Assembly (NCBI RefSeq): GCF_007183175.1
Contig: NZ_AP019807.1
Span: forward strand, 1,780,001-1,844,000
Direction: 5' to 3'
DNA: 64,000 bases
Source of the DNA: Microbulbifer sp. GL-2
GTDB taxonomy: Bacteria; Pseudomonadota; Gammaproteobacteria; Pseudomonadales; Cellvibrionaceae
Part shown: one piece after another, positions 56,520-64,000 of the stretch
Layout of the letters: every line of letters begins with the position of its first letter
Numbering within the stretch: the first letter of the stretch is position 1
Position numbers and translations under genes: made by a program
The notes under the pieces: generated by a model
Database searches by the model: none
What the model saw: the letters and a program-made list of their open reading frames with translations, nothing else
Told to the model about the DNA's origin: nothing

Positions 56520-56560
56520 GGTATAGCGGAAAATTCTGTAAGATGCTGTTCCACTATACC
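56520..56560. terminator. Long inverted repeat between convergent DUF2237 and TonB-like genes
   Basis: GGTATAGCGGAA and TTCCACTATACC pair over 12 positions with one mismatch around a 17-base loop. It lies between two convergent gene ends. There is no clear T-tract, so a terminator role is inferred from position. Confidence 0.5.
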
Positions 56561-56582
56561 AATTGTTACCCCGTGACTTTTA

Positions 56583-57581
56583 TCAGGATGGCAGGAAGTC
56601 GATCGAGTAGTTGCGGGTGGTGGATTTTACCTCTGCTGCTCCAAAATTGATCATACGAATTCTTGCCAGCAACTTGCGCTCGAGGGCGGGGTTGTTCAGT
56701 TCGCTCTCAATCAGCTTGATTGAAGATACCGCGCCGCTCGGTGCAATCACCAACTGTACAGTGATCTTGCCCTGCAGGGTGGGATCGCGACGAAGCGCGC
56801 GGTCGTAGATCGCATTAATCGCCGCTTTGTTAGCCTCCATTATGCCGCGAATGGCATTGTCGGTCCTTGCTAACTTCTCTCCACTGACTCTCCTGGCTGT
56901 CTGTTTGGCGGAACCTGTCGCTTGGGCCTGCTTAACCTGAGTTGTTTGTCGGCCGGCCAGTGAAACACCACCGGTGTCAGTACTGATACTTTCTGCCCGG
57001 ACACCACCACTCGAAGTTTTGGATTTATCGCTGATCATATTGCGCTGTGTTTGTGCGGCAGTGGCGTTACCGGTACTGAGTTGTCCGCGTGTGACTTCCT
57101 CGGTATCAAAGCTCTCACGCATATCCAGCAGGTCGTCGGCCAGGGCATTGATACCACTGCTCGCCGCTTTTTCCCTTGCTTTTTGTATGGTGGCTACTGG
57201 AGGTGTTTCCACCCTGCTGGGTTTTGGTTTTGGCTCAGGTTTGGGTTTTTCTTTCTCAGCCTTTTTTGGCTCAGGCTTTTCCTCGGGTTTTTCAGTCTTA
57301 GTTTTTTTTTGCTCGGGTTTTGCTTTGGGCTTGGATTTTGGCTTAGGTAGCTCCTTTTTTTCCAGGATTACCTTTGCCAGCTGCGGCGGCACACGTTCCG
57401 CCTGTTCACGGGTCAATTCTGGCACTGGTGCCAGAGTGATGGCAGATCCGCCGATGGCAAAGGCGATTAGTCCGGCGCGCAGAAATTTAATAAAACGTTG
57501 ATCCTCCTCATTGGAGGCTGACCAGGGCAACAGGGTTTCCTGTAATTGCCAGGGGGCGTAGCGACTGGTTGCAGTACTCAT
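56583..57581 (-). CDS. TonB-like protein with AgmX/PglI-type C-terminal domain
   Basis: A protein of about 332 residues. Order: cytoplasmic head (1-35), one membrane helix FIKFLRAGLIAFAIGGSAI, then a Lys/Pro/Glu-rich span (about 80-125, with PEEKPEPKKAEKEKPKPEP) long enough to reach through the periplasm. Next come a Ser/Thr/Gln-rich linker and a C-terminal domain with NAIYDRALRRDPTLQGKITV and LIESELNNPALE. That last domain is the AgmX/PglI type known from the Myxococcus gliding machine. ATG 57581 lies one base after the ExbD stop; an upstream TTG is possible. Confidence 0.88.
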   Translation of the reverse strand: MSTATSRYAPWQLQETLLPWSASNEEDQRFIKFLRAGLIAFAIGGSAITLAPVPELTREQAERVPPQLAKVILEKKELPKPKSKPKAKPEQKKTKTEKPEEKPEPKKAEKEKPKPEPKPKPSRVETPPVATIQKAREKAASSGINALADDLLDMRESFDTEEVTRGQLSTGNATAAQTQRNMISDKSKTSSGGVRAESISTDTGGVSLAGRQTTQVKQAQATGSAKQTARRVSGEKLARTDNAIRGIMEANKAAINAIYDRALRRDPTLQGKITVQLVIAPSGAVSSIKLIESELNNPALERKLLARIRMINFGAAEVKSTTRNYSIDFLPS

Positions 57582-57582
57582 A

Positions 57583-58104
57583 TCAGTTGTCAATCCCCGC
57601 AGGATCTACTGGCGCGGTCTGTTCCACGGCGAAGGAAATATCACGGTAATCGGCTTCGGCGCAAGTCTGCATAATCTGCTTGAGTAACTCATAGGGCACC
57701 TGTTCATCCCCCATGATGATCACAGCGCGTCCACGTTGCTTCTGTATCTCACTGAGTTCACCGGCGCGCTCGGCACGGTATTTTAACTCCTGTAAAAGCA
57801 CTTCGATATTTCCCGCTGCGCTATCGAGATTACCAATGTCGGCAATCATTCGATCACCTACAAAAAGCTGCTGATTATTCACACGTACCACGGTGGTAAC
57901 TTCAGGCTTTTGCTGGGAGGTGGATTTTGGCAGCTTGATTGTTTTATCGGTTTGTAAGACCTGTACATCGCTAGTGGAATTTACCAGCAGGAAAAATACC
58001 AGAATGGTAAAAATATCCATCAACGAAACCAGATTCAGCTTGGATTGTTGCCTTTTCTGTCGTTGACGGCGCTGCTGCAATTTAGCGGTTGCATTAAGCA
58101 TCAT
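57583..58104 (-). CDS. ExbD/TolR-type protein with the membrane aspartate
   Basis: A 173-residue protein: a basic cytoplasmic head, one membrane helix LVSLMDIFTILVFFLLV and a periplasmic domain. Asp30 in LMD is at the place of ExbD Asp25, the residue needed for proton use. The periplasmic part ends with VPYELLKQIMQTCAEADYRDIS, typical of ExbD. It lies one base after the second ExbD gene and just before the TonB-like gene. It should form a proton-driven complex with the ExbB-like channel. Confidence 0.93.
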   Translation of the reverse strand: MMLNATAKLQQRRQRQKRQQSKLNLVSLMDIFTILVFFLLVNSTSDVQVLQTDKTIKLPKSTSQQKPEVTTVVRVNNQQLFVGDRMIADIGNLDSAAGNIEVLLQELKYRAERAGELSEIQKQRGRAVIIMGDEQVPYELLKQIMQTCAEADYRDISFAVEQTAPVDPAGIDN

Positions 58105-58105
58105 A

Positions 58106-58630
58106 TTATGGCCCCGCTACAGTTTGTTGCTGGGGAGCATCACCAAGGGAAATCTGCGGGAATAATTCAGCATCGACTACCGAGGCTGCAACTACAGCTC
58201 GGTAACTGCGCGCAGTATCCATGGCTGCCACCAGGGTTTTATAGGGAGTGCCTTTTTCCGAAAGAATTACCAGGTCGTCTTTCTCAATAGATTTTTCCCT
58301 GAGGTTACGCTTTATCTGCTGTAATATCAGGGACACAGTTTCCATATCTGGTTCACCCTCAGCGTATTCCACGCGCCTGACTAATTGTCCGGCCGGATAA
58401 TTGATATCAACATGTGCAGTGCGCAGTACCAGCTCCAGCTGACGACTCTCCTGCACACTGTTATTGCTACCATCACTTAAGCCAGGAAGGTTGAGTTTTA
58501 AAACCGAGATATGGGAGAACACCATATTGAGCAACAGCACCGGAACCAGAATGGTCATTAGACTCATAAATGAGGTGATGTCCAGCTCTGCCTCTTCATG
58601 CCCGCGCCGGCGAATATTTAGTTTCAACAT
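58106..58630 (-). CDS. ExbD/TolR-type protein lacking the membrane aspartate
   Basis: A 174-residue protein with the ExbD layout. Its helix reads LDITSFMSLMTILVPVLLL. Aligned with the downstream ExbD through the shared TILV, Ser23 replaces the conserved Asp30; the only nearby acid is Asp17 at the membrane border. The periplasmic part (VILSEKGTPYKTLVAAMDTAR) is ordinary. It may be a structural partner in a mixed ExbD pair. It lies 11 bases after the ExbB-like gene. Confidence 0.92.
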   Translation of the reverse strand: MLKLNIRRRGHEEAELDITSFMSLMTILVPVLLLNMVFSHISVLKLNLPGLSDGSNNSVQESRQLELVLRTAHVDINYPAGQLVRRVEYAEGEPDMETVSLILQQIKRNLREKSIEKDDLVILSEKGTPYKTLVAAMDTARSYRAVVAASVVDAELFPQISLGDAPQQQTVAGP

Positions 58631-58641
58631 GGCGGGAGGCC

Positions 58642-59307
58642 TCAGGCGCTGACTGCACGCTGTTCGGTTTTTTGTGGGCGACCCATGGTCAGAAGGTTGA
58701 GGAATTTCACTCCAGCCATCTGCAGACTGTCCACAATTTCATTGGTTTTGTTTTGCAGCATAGAGTTAAACAGCAGCAGCGGAATAGCAGAAATCAGGCC
58801 GAAGGCAGTGGTGTTCATTGCCACGGAAATACTGGTGGATAGCATAGTGGCTTTTTCGGCAGGATCGGCGGCGGCCACAGCGGTAAATGCGGCAATCAGG
58901 CCCATAATAGTGCCGAGCAAGCCCAGCAGAGTGGCGATATTGGCGAGGGTGGCCAGGTAGTTGGTGCGCTTTTCCAGGCGCGGCACAGCCTCAAGAATAC
59001 CTTCTTCAATCGCCAGGGCGATATTTTCCTCACGTTTGGCAAATTGCAGTGTATTGATACCGGCAGCGGCTATACGCCCCATGGCGGCGTCATTATCGCG
59101 AGCGAATTGTAAAATATTTTGATAATTGCGTTTTTGTAGCAGTGGCAGCACCTGTAGGTAAGCGCGACGATTGGCACTCTTGGCGCGGGAAAGATAAATC
59201 CAGCGCTCGACAACCATGGCCAGGCCAATGACCAGAACCAGGGCGATAGGGTACATAAAAGGTCCGCCAGTTTGGAAAAAGCGCAATAACGCTTGAGTGA
59301 ATTCCAT
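58642..59307 (-). CDS. MotA/TolQ/ExbB-type proton channel
   Basis: A protein of about 221 residues. The first helix is GGPFMYPIALVLVIGLAMVVERW. The second and third carry the family signature NYLATLANIATLLGLLGTIMGLIAAF and ISVAMNTTAFGLISAIPLLL, including the TT-AFGL segment. It should form the inner-membrane channel of the cluster. ATG 59307 has GGAG nine bases before it and is preferred to the GTG at 59322. The 225 bases upstream carry a hairpin and no gene. Confidence 0.94.
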   Translation of the reverse strand: MEFTQALLRFFQTGGPFMYPIALVLVIGLAMVVERWIYLSRAKSANRRAYLQVLPLLQKRNYQNILQFARDNDAAMGRIAAAGINTLQFAKREENIALAIEEGILEAVPRLEKRTNYLATLANIATLLGLLGTIMGLIAAFTAVAAADPAEKATMLSTSISVAMNTTAFGLISAIPLLLFNSMLQNKTNEIVDSLQMAGVKFLNLLTMGRPQKTEQRAVSA

Positions 59308-59349
59308 GCTAGTTATCTCCACAGAAATATATTAATTTTTGATTTTTTG

Positions 59350-59376
59350 CCAAATAGTAGCTCCGCTACTACTTGG
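59350..59376. repeat. Strong hairpin upstream of the ExbB-like gene
   Basis: CCAAATAGTAGC and GCTACTACTTGG pair over 12 positions with one mismatch around TCC. It lies in the 225-base gap between the small exported protein and the ExbB-like gene. It may be an internal processing or attenuation site of the operon. No T-tract on the minus strand. Confidence 0.5.
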
Positions 59377-59547
59377 TTTGTTTTGAATGAAATTGACACA
59401 GACGCCGAGGCTTTGCCAATTATCTCCTGATAAGTAAAAAGTCACCGTAATGCTTTGATTCTTCTATTTTTTACTGAACCCCAGCAAAGTTATTCAGTAA
59501 AATCAAAGCTGGATGAACGTCGATTACTGTTGTTTTTTATGCTTTGA

Positions 59548-59817
59548 TTATTCTTCCACAGCCTGCTTTGTGTTCAACAATTGAATTTCGCGCTGCAGTT
59601 CCGAGAATTCCTGATGTTTGAAAACAGTGTTGAAAGCCTGGGGTAGTGTGCTATCCAAACGCTGTAGACTGTCTGCCTGTTTCCAGGGGATGATATACAG
59701 CACCTTGGGCTGTTCCTGGCTGCCTATCACTGTTGACTCAAGGGTAGTGACCTCCTCGACCTGGGCGCTAGAGCTGGCAAACATGGCAGTTAGTAGAATA
59801 ATTAATTTTTCTCGCAT
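59548..59817 (-). CDS. Small exported protein of the TPR-ExbBD cluster
   Basis: An 89-residue protein from ATG 59817. MREKLIILLTAMFASSSAQ is a signal peptide. The mature part starts with acidic residues and has VIGSQEQPKVLYIIPWK, then a helical tail. Its start overlaps the stop of the TPR lipoprotein gene (ATGA), so it is translationally coupled to the cluster. An upstream in-frame start 10 codons earlier is rejected. Function unknown. Confidence 0.8.
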   Translation of the reverse strand: MREKLIILLTAMFASSSAQVEEVTTLESTVIGSQEQPKVLYIIPWKQADSLQRLDSTLPQAFNTVFKHQEFSELQREIQLLNTKQAVEE

Positions 59818-60467
59818 CAGAGTCTGCGCTCCAATTCCAGTATCCATGCATTTAGCAGTTTGTCCGTTTGTTCACGACTGTTCTGGGCTAAACGGTATTG
59901 TTGCAATGCGTCCTTGGGCTTATTCATATAAAGATCGTATAAAATTCCCAGGTTGCGGTGAGCATCGCTGTAGTCAGACCAGCGCTCCAATGCTTGCAGG
60001 TAACATTGTTCGGCCTCGTCAAAGCGGCCGTTGTCGCGTAGCAGCGTGGCCAATTGATTCCAGGCAAATACATTACTGTCATTGATCTCTAATGCCTTGC
60101 GGAAGCTGCTTTCCGCGGTATCAGTCTGTCCACCTTTTTGCTGCACTATTCCCAGGTTGAGCCAGGGTCCGGACAGTTGCGGCCAGCGCTCTATAACCTG
60201 TTGCAACTGTGCCTCTGCCTTTGGGCTGTCTCCACTGGTGAAGCTTTGGTGTGCCGCGGCCATAGCAACGCTGGCCTCCTTGGGAACCCGTTTGGCGTTG
60301 GCCAAATAGGGATTTTCCGTAAGGGGGCGCTCAACTGAGAGATCGTTTTGCTGTGAATTTTTTCCCAGCTGTAGACTGCTACAAGCACTAAGTGTGAATA
60401 GCAGAAGCAGTGCTGTTGCCAGACGAATCGTGCCAGTGGGGCAATTGCGCAAATCAGTGCAGTGCAT
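59817..60467 (-). CDS. TPR lipoprotein
   Basis: A protein of about 216 residues from ATG 60467. The N-terminal hydrophobic segment ends in the lipobox LSAC with Cys29, so it should be lipid-anchored. Four TPR-like repeats follow, for example GPWLNLGIVQQKGGQTDTAE and FAWNQLATLLRDNGRFDEAE. Longer in-frame starts back to 60638 lie inside the upstream gene and would bury the lipobox. It overlaps the upstream large TPR gene by 14 bases. Confidence 0.88.
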   Translation of the reverse strand: MHCTDLRNCPTGTIRLATALLLLFTLSACSSLQLGKNSQQNDLSVERPLTENPYLANAKRVPKEASVAMAAAHQSFTSGDSPKAEAQLQQVIERWPQLSGPWLNLGIVQQKGGQTDTAESSFRKALEINDSNVFAWNQLATLLRDNGRFDEAEQCYLQALERWSDYSDAHRNLGILYDLYMNKPKDALQQYRLAQNSREQTDKLLNAWILELERRL

Positions 60468-63330
60468 GGCTCCACTCCAGAGTTGCTTCCGGTTTTTTAT
60501 AGCGCGCTGGTAACAGTTCACCAAGAGAGGAGAAGCTGCGCTTGACCCAATCGTCATAAATCCCGTCACCTGTACGCTGGATATTGGCCTGATGTAATTC
60601 AATGGCCTTTTCTTCGAAGGGGTAAGCCTGCTCTTCAAGCAGAATTTCGTACTGTTCCAGCTCCAATTCGTTAAGGTTATTGGGACGTTGGGATTCCATC
60701 AGGTCACCGCTAAGCTGGCGATAGACTTCCGCTAAACGGAAATTGGCTTGGGTGGCGAAGTCTGCGATTCCCAGCTCCAGGACTTTACGATAATCAGCTA
60801 CAGTGGTTGTCATAGCCCGCTTTTTATTCGAGAGACTGGTTTTAAGTGGTAACTGTAATTTGATCGCAGCGAATTTTTCATAACTCTGCTCCGCCAATGC
60901 GCTTTGAGCGTAAGCCGCCAAGTATCGGCCGCGTGGAGATTTTTCAGAATTTTTTGCGAGCTGTTGTAGCCAATAATTACGTTTTTTGTGCTGAACAGAT
61001 TGTCCGTACAGCTGCACCAGCTGGTATTGAGCTTCCAGGCGCTGCTCTACGGGTTGTGGCCAGAGCTTGTTGTAGTCGCGGTAATTCTCAATTGCGCGCT
61101 GATGCTCCCCTGCTTTTTGTAAACTCTCCGCAGCAAGGAACAGGGATTGGCGCCGAACCTCACGATCGGGATCACTTTGGGCAAGTTGCAGCAACTCACC
61201 GGCCGCCGCAGCGGGCATCTGTAACGCCTCAAAGATAACTACGGCTTTGGCAGCGAGAGTGGGGGCGAGTTGGTGCGCTGGATAAAAACTACGGAAATCT
61301 GCCAGTTCGGCACTGGCGCGCTGCCATTGTTGCAATTCCATCAGGTGGTTGATGGCATCATACTGAGCGCTGGCTGCAATTTCGCTGCGGCCACTCTCCC
61401 TGATTCGGAGCAAATGACTCAGAGCTTCCTCACTGATAATTTCCTTCCCTTCCTCAGTGACTGTGGGTTGGGCAAGGGCCAATTCCGCCTGGCGGTAGAT
61501 GGAAAGCTGCAATTGCTTGCGTGTATCCTCACGCAAACGGTTCCCTTTTACCTGGTAAATCAGTGCGCGTGTATAAGCAGCTTCTGCGGCAACATAATCT
61601 TTTAATGAAAAGTGGCTATGGGCCAGGATCATGGCGATATTCAATTGCTGCTGCTTATTGGCCGGTGGCTGCCAACTGTCAGCAGCTTTTGCGGCAGTTA
61701 TGGCTTCAACAAAGCGCGATTGTTGCAGCAGTTTATCTGCGGCAGAGAGCTGTACCGGCAGCGCTCTTTTATCTTCCGGCCAGCTCTGAGCAAATTTAAG
61801 GCTGGTTTCAATATTGCGGTCCAGCCACAGGGTTTTCTGTTCGGCATCCTGGTCCGGCATCTGCTTGTATACTTGCTCCGAGCTGAGAATCGCTGCATAG
61901 CCAGCTTCTGCGCTGTTCTTTTTGTCCTTATATTCCCAGGCCACCTGGCTGTAGGCACGCCAAGCTCCGGGATAATCGCCAGCCTGCTCCAGGCATTCTG
62001 CCATCAGGAAAACTATCGGAGGAGTGCGTGGATCCTGTGGAAAAGTCTGGGAGAATTGACGATAGAGTTCAGCTGCAGCCAAATAGGCGTTTCGCGATTG
62101 TGCCTTGAGTTTACGCTTTTGCGTCGGTTTATTCGTTGGAGCTTTATTTGCCAGCTGAGCCAGTTCCTGTGCACGCGCGTGGTCAAATTGAGCTAGTTCT
62201 TCCAGCCATGGACGCAATGATTGTGACAGGGTTTCGCGCTGGGTTTCGTCCGCCTGCTGCCAATATTCACTGCGAATACCATAGCGCTGCGCGAACTCGC
62301 GCTTGGCCGGCAACACCTCGTCATGCAAGCCGCCACTTTGCAATGTCTCTACAGCCTGCAGGTGTAATGAGGGAGCCTCAAGGCTATTGGGATAGTGCTT
62401 CACAAAAGCCAGGTAGGTATCCGCACTATTGCGAAACAACTCTTTTTCCCGATACCAACTACCTAGGGCGCTGTAGAGGAGATGCTGGTAATCTCTGGGT
62501 TTGCCTTCCGGGTTAAAAGACTCGATTGCCTGAGCGCCGCCCTGGTAACTGAAGTTCAGTGCCAGGCCCCGCAGGCTGTCTTCGCGCAGGCGTTTCTGTC
62601 CCAGAGGTAGTTCATCCTGGGTGGCGCGTTGCTGCAAAATATCCAGGGACTCCAGGAATATCTCTGTCGAGCTGCGGTAATCACTGGATTTAAATTCCGA
62701 CCAAGCGAGCATATAGCGGGCATTATCGGCAAAAGGGCTTTCCCCCTTATCCAGTAAAGTGCGGAAATCCTGTGCTGCTGCCAAATAATTCTTGCGATTG
62801 AAAGCCGCCTCACCCCGACGAAACAGCACCTCTCCCATAAAAGGTGAGTCAGGGGCTCCCTGGGCGATACGTTCAAGTGCCTGAAGTGCACCAGGCATCT
62901 CACCATCCATAGCGCGAGCGCGCGCCAGGCGATAGAGAATATAGTCGTCCCGGGGACTCTCCTGGGCAAGTTGTTGATAATGCTGAACGGCGCTGGTAAA
63001 GCCGATGGAATCTTCCGGGTTGTCCGCCTGATGCTGCTCCAGTCGCTCCATTTCCAGATCGGCCAAGCGCAGACGAATTTGTGCGCGAACCTGCGGATCT
63101 GGTTGACTGGCCAAGGCCTGTTGGTAGCTTTGTACCAGGGTGGAGATATCCACAGGGGCTGGCTCGGGTGAAGCTTGAACAGACTCTTCATTGGAACTTG
63201 GCTGCTTGACTGTGGGCAGGTCGGCCAAAGTCAGCGCCGACTGATTACCACAGGCTGTGCTAACACAGCAAATAGCAACGGCGAGTAAATACAGGGAGAA
63301 GCCCTTGGGCTTTTGCAGGGATTTACTCAC
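60454..63330 (-). CDS. Large TPR lipoprotein
   Basis: A protein of about 958 residues. From GTG 63330 (AAGGGG six bases upstream) the N-terminus gives MSKSLQKPKGFSLYLLAVAI and a lipobox VSTAC with Cys27. An in-frame GTG at 63345 would add five residues. Almost the whole rest is helical repeats of TPR/Sel1-like type, such as YILYRLARARAMDGEMPGAL and MLAWSEFKSSDYRSSTEIF, suggesting a long solenoid scaffold in the periplasm. The start overlaps the upstream gene by 8 bases (GTGAGTAA). Confidence 0.9.
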   Translation of the reverse strand: MSKSLQKPKGFSLYLLAVAICCVSTACGNQSALTLADLPTVKQPSSNEESVQASPEPAPVDISTLVQSYQQALASQPDPQVRAQIRLRLADLEMERLEQHQADNPEDSIGFTSAVQHYQQLAQESPRDDYILYRLARARAMDGEMPGALQALERIAQGAPDSPFMGEVLFRRGEAAFNRKNYLAAAQDFRTLLDKGESPFADNARYMLAWSEFKSSDYRSSTEIFLESLDILQQRATQDELPLGQKRLREDSLRGLALNFSYQGGAQAIESFNPEGKPRDYQHLLYSALGSWYREKELFRNSADTYLAFVKHYPNSLEAPSLHLQAVETLQSGGLHDEVLPAKREFAQRYGIRSEYWQQADETQRETLSQSLRPWLEELAQFDHARAQELAQLANKAPTNKPTQKRKLKAQSRNAYLAAAELYRQFSQTFPQDPRTPPIVFLMAECLEQAGDYPGAWRAYSQVAWEYKDKKNSAEAGYAAILSSEQVYKQMPDQDAEQKTLWLDRNIETSLKFAQSWPEDKRALPVQLSAADKLLQQSRFVEAITAAKAADSWQPPANKQQQLNIAMILAHSHFSLKDYVAAEAAYTRALIYQVKGNRLREDTRKQLQLSIYRQAELALAQPTVTEEGKEIISEEALSHLLRIRESGRSEIAASAQYDAINHLMELQQWQRASAELADFRSFYPAHQLAPTLAAKAVVIFEALQMPAAAAGELLQLAQSDPDREVRRQSLFLAAESLQKAGEHQRAIENYRDYNKLWPQPVEQRLEAQYQLVQLYGQSVQHKKRNYWLQQLAKNSEKSPRGRYLAAYAQSALAEQSYEKFAAIKLQLPLKTSLSNKKRAMTTTVADYRKVLELGIADFATQANFRLAEVYRQLSGDLMESQRPNNLNELELEQYEILLEEQAYPFEEKAIELHQANIQRTGDGIYDDWVKRSFSSLGELLPARYKKPEATLEWSHALH

Positions 63331-64000
63331 TTTGAACCCCTTCACTAGCAGATATTTCTACAGACTTTTTCTCAGTTACTTTTTCTACTTCGATGCTATT
63401 TTTTTCTCTAGCATTTTCCTGGTTCTGTACTTCCAAACCGTTACTTTCTAACGGCCTTTCCAGCAGTGGTTGTCGGGCGGCCTCCTGCATGGCCGCATCC
63501 TGCAGTCGGGCGATGGCGAGACGGGTATGAGCTTGGTAACCTTGAATGCGCACCTGTTCCCGTTTAAGTTCAGCGATAACATCCTGGCGTAAGGCTGATT
63601 CAATCACCGCTGCGGCTTGGGCAATGGCTGCGCGTTGACCTGTCAACAGTGTCGCAGTGACTTCCAGGCGATTCGTCAATTGGGTCAATTGTGGCGCGCG
63701 ATCAGCTTCTACAGAAGTCTTACGCAGTTGTTTCTCACCATTGCGTAAACTGATTTCAATTTTTTGCAAGGTTTTATGCTGTTGCCATAAGCGTTGGTGA
63801 TATTCCTCGCTTGCCTGCCACATCAAAATACCACGGGCACGATTTAGAGTTTCCTCCTGATAATCCGACCCTTTTCCGTTGCTGCGTAGAAGTTGATAGC
63901 GTTGCTCTGCGCTTTGCAGTATTTCCAGCATCTCGGCGATCTCGCTATTGTCGTCCTCTCCGCCGCCGGTAACTTCGAGCAACGCCAACACATCACGCTT
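63323..64000 (-). CDS. Helical coiled-coil protein of the TPR cluster, 5' part cut by window edge
   Basis: The frame stays open to the window end, so only the C-terminal 225 or so residues are seen. They are rich in Glu, Gln, Arg and Ala and look like long helices (LQKIEISLRNGEKQLRK, QLTNRLEVTATLLTG). The last 50 residues are acidic and probably disordered. The first codons visible read KRDVLALLEV. It is the most upstream gene of the cluster that we can see. No family recognised; it may be another repeat protein. Confidence 0.75.
   Translation of the reverse strand, partial: KRDVLALLEVTGGGEDDNSEIAEMLEILQSAEQRYQLLRSNGKGSDYQEETLNRARGILMWQASEEYHQRLWQQHKTLQKIEISLRNGEKQLRKTSVEADRAPQLTQLTNRLEVTATLLTGQRAAIAQAAAVIESALRQDVIAELKREQVRIQGYQAHTRLAIARLQDAAMQEAARQPLLERPLESNGLEVQNQENAREKNSIEVEKVTEKKSVEISASEGVQSE

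Overview
The window looks like a chromosomal segment of a marine-type gammaproteobacterium, probably of the Cellvibrionales and perhaps Microbulbifer. This is inferred from gene families and gene order; no database search was possible. Two neighbourhoods follow the order known from Pseudomonas and Escherichia: typA-thiI-glnA-ntrB-ntrC, and yrfG-hslR-hslO-pckA. I see no insertion sequence, prophage, CRISPR array or integron.

Layout. 1-3546 is the distal half of an rRNA operon: the 3' end of tRNA-Ala, a spacer with boxA, 23S, 5S and a terminator, with nested 23S processing stems. 3547-4281 is AT-rich and gene-free and holds two 36-bp repeats that each start with a DnaA-box-like nonamer. 4282-19167 is a mixed housekeeping and accessory stretch: a beta-propeller protein, an acetyltransferase, dtd, a prolyl oligopeptidase, an extended SDR with a translationally coupled 29-residue membrane peptide, tag, an MscS channel, a DUF885 lipoprotein, two unknown envelope proteins, a VIT-family transporter, a diguanylate cyclase, a divergent macro-domain protein and an aldoxime dehydratase. 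19618-28562 holds typA, thiI and the nitrogen-control block glnA/ntrB/ntrC, with a sigma-54 promoter and NtrC sites. 28718-42165 carries a PAS protein, a periplasmic peroxiredoxin, membrane proteins, two tandem M15-like peptidases, pckA, hslO, a Deg-type protease, hslR, yrfG, a lysoplasmalogenase and the cysK-cysQ pair. 42250-47540 holds small proteins, an aromatic-rich outer-membrane protein, a copper-uptake pair (OprC-like receptor plus His-rich DUF2946 protein) and a 2OG-Fe(II) oxygenase. 47649-55342 is a minus-strand cluster RDD - SpoIIM - DUF4129 - DUF4350 - MoxR - DUF58, most of it overlapping gene to gene. 55509-56506 has DUF2939 and DUF2237 genes. 56581-64000 is a minus-strand cluster of TPR/coiled-coil proteins, a small exported protein, an ExbB/TolQ-type channel, two ExbD proteins and a TonB-like AgmX/PglI-type protein. 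It runs off the right edge.

How the genes work together. glnA expression is probably driven by sigma-54 and NtrC, and a perfect NtrC palindrome before ntrB suggests autoregulation. The OprC/DUF2946 pair handles copper at the envelope. The MoxR cluster combines an AAA+ ATPase, a vWA-like partner and several membrane proteins, suggesting an envelope chaperone or assembly complex. The right-hand cluster has the parts of a proton-driven trans-envelope machine distinct from the classical Ton and Tol systems. One of its two ExbD proteins lacks the usual membrane aspartate. It is the best candidate here for an undescribed system.
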